Origin: Alloalcanivorax marinus
Lineage (GTDB): Bacteria; Pseudomonadota; Gammaproteobacteria; Pseudomonadales; Alcanivoracaceae
Assembly (NCBI RefSeq): GCF_016906305.1
Contig: NZ_JADDOL010000005.1
Location: forward strand, 186,001 to 250,000
Length of the DNA: 64,000 bases
Direction: 5' to 3'
The translations under genes and the position numbers were made by a program. This document shows, piece by piece, positions 60,563 to 64,000 of the stretch (the stretch's first letter is position 1; each line of letters begins with the position of its first letter). A model generated the notes under the pieces. It was given only the letters and a program-made list of their open reading frames with translations, was not told the origin of the DNA and did not search any database.

Positions 60563-61672
60563 TCAGAGCTGGCCACGCACGCCCTCCACCAGGTAGTCCA
60601 TGCGCTCCAGTTCCACGGCGGTCTGTTTGTAGTCGGTGCCGTCGGCGATCACCACCTCGCCCCGGTTGTTCTTCAGCGGGCCGCCGAAGATCACGTAGTC
60701 GCCGCTGAGCATTTTCGCTTTCACCGCGTCCGCGTTCTTCTTCGCTTCGGCGCTCACCGCCGGCCCGTAGGGCGAGGTTTTGACGAAGCCTTCCTTGAGG
60801 CCACCGCGCAGGAAATTGATCATCGGCTCGCCGTTCATGGCCGCCTTGACGTGTTCCTGGTAGGGCGTCACCCAGTTCCATTCGGCGCCGGTGAGGTAGC
60901 CTTCCGGGGCCAGTGCCGCCTGACTGGCGTGGTAGCCGCAGGTCATGACGCCGCGTTTCTCGGCGGTTTCCACCAGCACCTTGGGGCCGTCCACGTGGCA
61001 GGTGATCACGTCACAGCCGCTGTCGATCAGGCTGTTGGTGGCTTCCGCCTCCTTCACCGGCATCGACCAGTCGCCGGTGAAAATCACCGAGGTGGTGATG
61101 TCCGGGTTCACCGAGCGGGCGCCCAGGGTGAAGGCGTTAATGTTGCGCAGCACCTGGGGAATCGGCTTGGCGGCCACGAAACCGAGCTTGGCCGACTTGC
61201 TCATATGGCCGGCCACCACGCCGTTCAGATACTGGCCCTCGTCGATATAGCCGAAGAAGCTGCCCACGTTCATCGGGTGCTTGCCCTTCTCCCAGAGGCC
61301 GCCACAGTGGGCGAAGCGGGTGTCGGAGAAACGCTGGGCCACTTTCAATACGTGCGGGTCGAAGTAGCCGAACGAGGTGGGGAAAATCAGGCTGGCGCCA
61401 TCCTGGCGAATCATCGCTTCCATGGCGCGCTGCACCGCCACCGTCTCCGGCACGTTCTCCTGCTCCACCACCGTGACCCCGGGCATCTTCTTGACCAGGG
61501 CGGCGGCTTCCGCGTGGGACTGGTTGTAGCCGAAGTCATCGCGGGCGCCCACGTACAGGAAGCCCACGGTGATCTCTTTCTGCGCCGCGCGCAGCGGGTT
61601 GAACGGCAGCGCCGCGGCGGCGCCCAGCAGGCCGGCGGCCTTGATGAAGTTTCGGCGATTGATGTGCGACAT
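60563..61672 (-). CDS. BMP family solute-binding protein with Tat-type signal
   Basis: A 369-residue periplasmic solute-binding protein of the BMP (basic membrane protein/nucleoside) family. The N-terminus (MSHINRRNFIKAAGLLGAAAALPFNPLRAAQ) holds a twin-arginine motif NRRNFIK, so it is probably exported folded through Tat. The two-lobed BMP core is visible: GFLYVGARDDFGYNQSHAEAA, GASLIFPTSFGYFDPHVLKVA, KLGFVAAKPIPQVLRNINAFTLGARSVNP, GCDVITCHVDGPKVLVETAEKRGVMTCGYH. This is the first gene of the nitrogen operon and sets its import specificity. A 231 bp spacer with an operator-like site precedes it. Confidence 0.92.
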   Translation of the reverse strand: MSHINRRNFIKAAGLLGAAAALPFNPLRAAQKEITVGFLYVGARDDFGYNQSHAEAAALVKKMPGVTVVEQENVPETVAVQRAMEAMIRQDGASLIFPTSFGYFDPHVLKVAQRFSDTRFAHCGGLWEKGKHPMNVGSFFGYIDEGQYLNGVVAGHMSKSAKLGFVAAKPIPQVLRNINAFTLGARSVNPDITTSVIFTGDWSMPVKEAEATNSLIDSGCDVITCHVDGPKVLVETAEKRGVMTCGYHASQAALAPEGYLTGAEWNWVTPYQEHVKAAMNGEPMINFLRGGLKEGFVKTSPYGPAVSAEAKKNADAVKAKMLSGDYVIFGGPLKNNRGEVVIADGTDYKQTAVELERMDYLVEGVRGQL

Positions 61673-61760
61673 GGTGAGGCGTCCTTTAACACTGACCTTG
61701 GATGGAAGGCGCCGCCGGGCGGCGCGCGAAGGTGGAGTGCATCCTGGAATGCATGCTGGT

Positions 61761-61768
61761 ATACAAGT
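61761..61768. promoter_or_regulatory. TATACAAG operator-like half-site upstream of the BMP operon
   Basis: TATACAAG at 61761-61768 lies about 90 bp before the BMP solute-binding gene. Minus-strand context is TGCTTACTTGTATACCAGC. The same TATACAAG (followed by an N3-GCA element in both cases) forms one half of the palindrome at 46727-46746 before glnT. This is a possible common regulator site. The gap 61673-61903 has no gene; apart from this motif I see nothing recognisable in it. Confidence 0.35.
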
Positions 61769-61903
61769 AAGCAGCCTTCATGCCATTCGCGGGAAACCCC
61801 TTAAAAACAAGGCTTTCCCGGCAAATCGCCGGTCCTCCTCAAAGGCCCGCTCGCACTGCTTGTGTGCAAAAGGACGCGCCGCGCACCAGCGGCGCGCACC
61901 GCC

Positions 61904-62662
61904 TCAGCCGCGGGACGCCCAGAAGGTCAGGCGACGCTCCAGCCACTCGAACGCCTGGTAGAGCACGATGCCCATGGCGCCCACCACCACCAGACCGGCG
62001 AACACCAGCGGCACCTCGAAGCGGCTGCCGGCCACCATCATCATGTAGCCGACGCCGGCGTTGGCGGCCACCGTCTCGGAAATCACCGAACCCACGAACG
62101 CCAGCGTCACCGCCACCTTCAAGGCGGCGAAGAAATACGGCAGCGTGCGCGGCAGCCCCACCTTGCGCAGCACCGTGAGGCGGTTGGCACCCAGGGAACG
62201 CATCAGATCGTTGAGTTCCGGCTCCACCGTGGCCAGGCCGGTGGCGATGTTGACCACGATCGGGAAGAACGAAATCAGGAAGGCGGTAAGGATGGCCGGC
62301 ACCGTGCCAATGCCGAACCAGATCACCAGAATCGGCACCAGCGCCACCTTGGGAATGCTGTTGAAGGCCACCATCAGCGGATAGAGCCCTGCGTACACCT
62401 TCTCGCTGGCACCCACCGCCAGCCCCAGCACCACGCCGAAACCGACCGCCAGCGCCAGCCCCACCAATGTGGTCATCAGCGTCTGCAGGGAGTGCTGCAG
62501 AATCGGCTCCCACTGAGCCGCCAGGGTGGTGGCGATCAGCGACGGCGGCGGCAGAATAAAGGTCTTGATGGCGAAGCCGCGCACCACGCCTTCCCACAAC
62601 AGAAAAGTCCCCAGAGTCACCAGCCAGGGCAGCACCCGCCGGTTGAGTATCCAGTCAGCCAT
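61904..62662 (-). CDS. SsuC/TauC-type ABC importer permease
   Basis: A 252-residue inner-membrane permease from ATG 62662 (MADWILNRRVLPWLVTLGTFLLWEGVV), with a start that overlaps the ATPase stop by 8 bp. It is a binding-protein-dependent permease of the nitrate/sulfonate/taurine type: VAFNSIPKVALVPILVIWFGIG carries the pre-EAA coupling region, and MRSLGANRLTVLRKVGLPRTLPYFFAALKVAVTLAFVGSVISE matches the EAA-loop. It pairs with the ATPase at 62655-63464. The matching solute-binding protein is not in the window and probably lies upstream of the ring-opening amidohydrolase. Confidence 0.9.
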   Translation of the reverse strand: MADWILNRRVLPWLVTLGTFLLWEGVVRGFAIKTFILPPPSLIATTLAAQWEPILQHSLQTLMTTLVGLALAVGFGVVLGLAVGASEKVYAGLYPLMVAFNSIPKVALVPILVIWFGIGTVPAILTAFLISFFPIVVNIATGLATVEPELNDLMRSLGANRLTVLRKVGLPRTLPYFFAALKVAVTLAFVGSVISETVAANAGVGYMMMVAGSRFEVPLVFAGLVVVGAMGIVLYQAFEWLERRLTFWASRG

Positions 62663-63464
62663 GGGCGGGCTCCTTGTCGGCGTCGGTTTCACGGACTTCC
62701 ACGATGTGGCCGCGCAGACGCTGCACGTACTCCACGAACGCCGGCTCGAAGGTACCCTCCACGGTACGTGGGCGGGGCAGATCGATAGTCTCCCGGTGGA
62801 CGATGCGCCCGGGCCCCTTGGAAAACACATAAACCGTGTCGGCCAGGTAGACCGCTTCGCGCAGGTCATGGGTAACCAGCACGGTGGTGGGCCGGCGCTC
62901 CCGCCAGATCGACTGCACCAGGCCCCACAGATCCTCGCGGGTAAAGGCGTCCAGGGCGGCGAAGGGCTCGTCCAGCAACAGCAGGTCCGGTTCGTGGATC
63001 AGAGCGCGACACAGGGAGGCGCGCTGCTGCATGCCGCCGGACATTTCCCAGGGGTAGCGATGGGCGTACTCGCCCAGGCCCAGCCGCGCCAGCAGAGCCA
63101 GCGCCCGCTCGCGATACTCCGCCCAACGGGCACGGAAACCGGTGGGTCCGCTCACCACTTCCAACGGCAACAGCACATTGTCAAGCACCGTGCGCCAGTC
63201 GAGCATGGTGCTTTTCTGAAAGGCCACGCCCACCGCGCCCCGGGCGGCACCGGGGGCGCCGCCGCCCACGGTCACCCGGCCGCCGGTGGCGGTTTCCAGG
63301 CCGGCGATCAGCCGCAGCACCGAGCTCTTACCACAGCCGCTGGGCCCCACCAGCGCGACACTGCCGCCGCTGGGCACGCTCAGGGAGATGTCCACCACCG
63401 CCGGCGTTTCACTGCGCGGATAACGCAGGGTGGCCTGGTCCAGTTCGATAAAGCCCTCGCTCAT
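62655..63464 (-). CDS. SsuB/TauB-type ABC importer ATP-binding protein
   Basis: A 269-residue ATPase from ATG 63464 (MSEGFIELDQATLRY), with ATGA overlap with the preceding hydrolase stop. Walker A VGPSGCGKSS, Q loop VAFQKSTML, signature MSGGMQQRASLCRAL, Walker B LLLLDEPFAALDAFTRE and H loop LVTHDLREAVYL are all intact. It is of the nitrate/sulfonate/taurine (SsuB/TauB) type and powers the permease encoded downstream. Translational overlap with the ring-opening amidohydrolase indicates that importer and enzyme are a functional unit. Confidence 0.92.
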   Translation of the reverse strand: MSEGFIELDQATLRYPRSETPAVVDISLSVPSGGSVALVGPSGCGKSSVLRLIAGLETATGGRVTVGGGAPGAARGAVGVAFQKSTMLDWRTVLDNVLLPLEVVSGPTGFRARWAEYRERALALLARLGLGEYAHRYPWEMSGGMQQRASLCRALIHEPDLLLLDEPFAALDAFTREDLWGLVQSIWRERRPTTVLVTHDLREAVYLADTVYVFSKGPGRIVHRETIDLPRPRTVEGTFEPAFVEYVQRLRGHIVEVRETDADKEPAHG

Positions 63465-64000
63465 GATCCATTCTCCACGATCACCGCCAGCGGGCCGCCG
63501 CCGTCCGGGCCCTGGTGCTCGGCGCCGCCGGACACGAACAGGGCCAGGTCGCCGGTGCGCCCGCCCAGCACCCCGCCCACCAGGGCGCGGGCATGACGGG
63601 TGGCGTTGATGTCGCTGTCGTCCCACATGGTGTGGCGGCGGCCGCGGATTTCGCCGCTGCGCGACGGCTCCGCCTTGGCCAGCAGCGCCACCAGTTGGCC
63701 GTCGCCCAAGGTGGCCCGGGCGCGGTCCAGGGCCTCGCCGTCCAGGGCGTCGGCCATCACGTCATGGCCGATGCGCAGGGCCGGGTCCCAGCCCGGCGCG
63801 TTGCCCAGCACCAGGATTTCGTTGCGCATCAGCTCGATGCCGGCGGAGGTGCTGGCGCGGCCGGACCACAGCGTGAAGTCATGGCAGACGGCGGCGTCGC
63901 TGAGCGCGCGCTCGTCCACCTCGCCCAGGGCCAGGGCCACGCCCAGGGCCGAGGCGCCCCGGGAATAGCCCATGGATTCGTAGGTGTCGGTGGTGGCCAC
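63461..64000 (-). CDS. Ring-opening amidohydrolase, cyanuric acid hydrolase/barbiturase family (3' part; 5' end outside window)
   Basis: The last 179 residues of a protein usually about 360-370 residues long; the reading frame is open to the window edge. It corresponds to the end of the second and all of the third repeat of the three-fold AtzD/TrzD/barbiturase fold. Repeat signatures seen are MGYSRGASALGVALALGEV (nucleophilic Ser region), EILVLGNAPGWDP, and in the third repeat VALLAKAEPSRSGEIRGRRHTMWDDSDINATRHARALVGGV with the Lys of a Ser-Lys pair, and FVSGGAEHQGPDGGGPLAVI with its Ser. These enzymes hydrolytically open cyanuric acid or barbiturate rings. Which one cannot be decided from the part seen. 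Confidence 0.9.
   Translation of the reverse strand: MATTDTYESMGYSRGASALGVALALGEVDERALSDAAVCHDFTLWSGRASTSAGIELMRNEILVLGNAPGWDPALRIGHDVMADALDGEALDRARATLGDGQLVALLAKAEPSRSGEIRGRRHTMWDDSDINATRHARALVGGVLGGRTGDLALFVSGGAEHQGPDGGGPLAVIVENGS

Noticed and set aside
1..64000. CRISPR array, rRNA operon, intact IS element or prophage genes
   Set aside because: No regularly spaced repeats, no rRNA-like sequence and no transposase, integrase or phage structural genes were seen.

Overview
The window comes from a high-GC gammaproteobacterium. The left edge keeps the E. coli order trmL-secB-grxC-yibN / envC-yibQ. It also has a monofunctional hisB in a hisB-H-A-F run and Pseudomonas-type cell-surface signalling genes. 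Alcanivoracaceae or a close Pseudomonadales/Oceanospirillales relative fits best; the genus is inferred, not proven.

Region 1 (1-18.6 kb) is housekeeping: a DUF2007 protein, tRNA methyltransferase TrmL, SecB, glutaredoxin, rhodanese, the EnvC activator, an S41 C-terminal protease, a YibQ deacetylase-like protein, a BASS transporter, a YwqK/MORN-repeat secreted protein, ArfB, a YaiI/YqxD protein, hisBHAF, a small GNAT protein, a 7TM-DISM sensor kinase, AsmA, MutY, YggX and tRNA-Phe.

Region 2 (18.6-44.6 kb) is the most interesting accessory block. It starts with a hairpin-rich mosaic containing an inverted copy of the tRNA-Phe 3' end. A Pho-box-preceded DING/PstS-like phosphate-binding protein, a LuxR solo and a 4047-residue two-partner-secretion (TPS) exoprotein follow. 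Next comes a cell-surface signalling trio: a barrel-less STN+TonB_C protein, an ECF sigma factor and a FecR-like anti-sigma factor. A convergent eight-gene run then encodes a YbjN-domain protein, a coiled-coil protein, a putative porin, TonB, ExbD, a DUF2341-ExbB fusion and the TpsB transporter, and a small secreted protein diverges from it. The composition closely resembles the phosphate-starvation-controlled PUMA3 (VreA/VreI/VreR) and PdtA/PdtB systems of Pseudomonas aeruginosa, but here in one contiguous locus with several Pho-box-like sites.

Region 3 (44.6-54.2 kb) has a degraded copy of the 3' end of an M23 peptidase gene, a TetR regulator, type III glutamine synthetase, a MetX-like alpha/beta hydrolase, the intact M23 peptidase, and a LysR regulator divergent from dabB-dabA (dissolved inorganic carbon accumulation).

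Region 4 (54.2-64.0 kb) is a nitrogen-scavenging gene set on the minus strand: an eight-gene operon (BMP-type ABC importer, formamidase, a close biuret-hydrolase homologue, a second isochorismatase-fold amidase, an AtzH-like protein) preceded by an SsuBC-type importer and the 3' part of a ring-opening amidohydrolase (cyanuric acid hydrolase/barbiturase family). Together they suggest uptake and stepwise hydrolysis of an s-triazine- or pyrimidine-derived ring via biuret-like intermediates, releasing ammonium that the nearby glutamine synthetase could assimilate.
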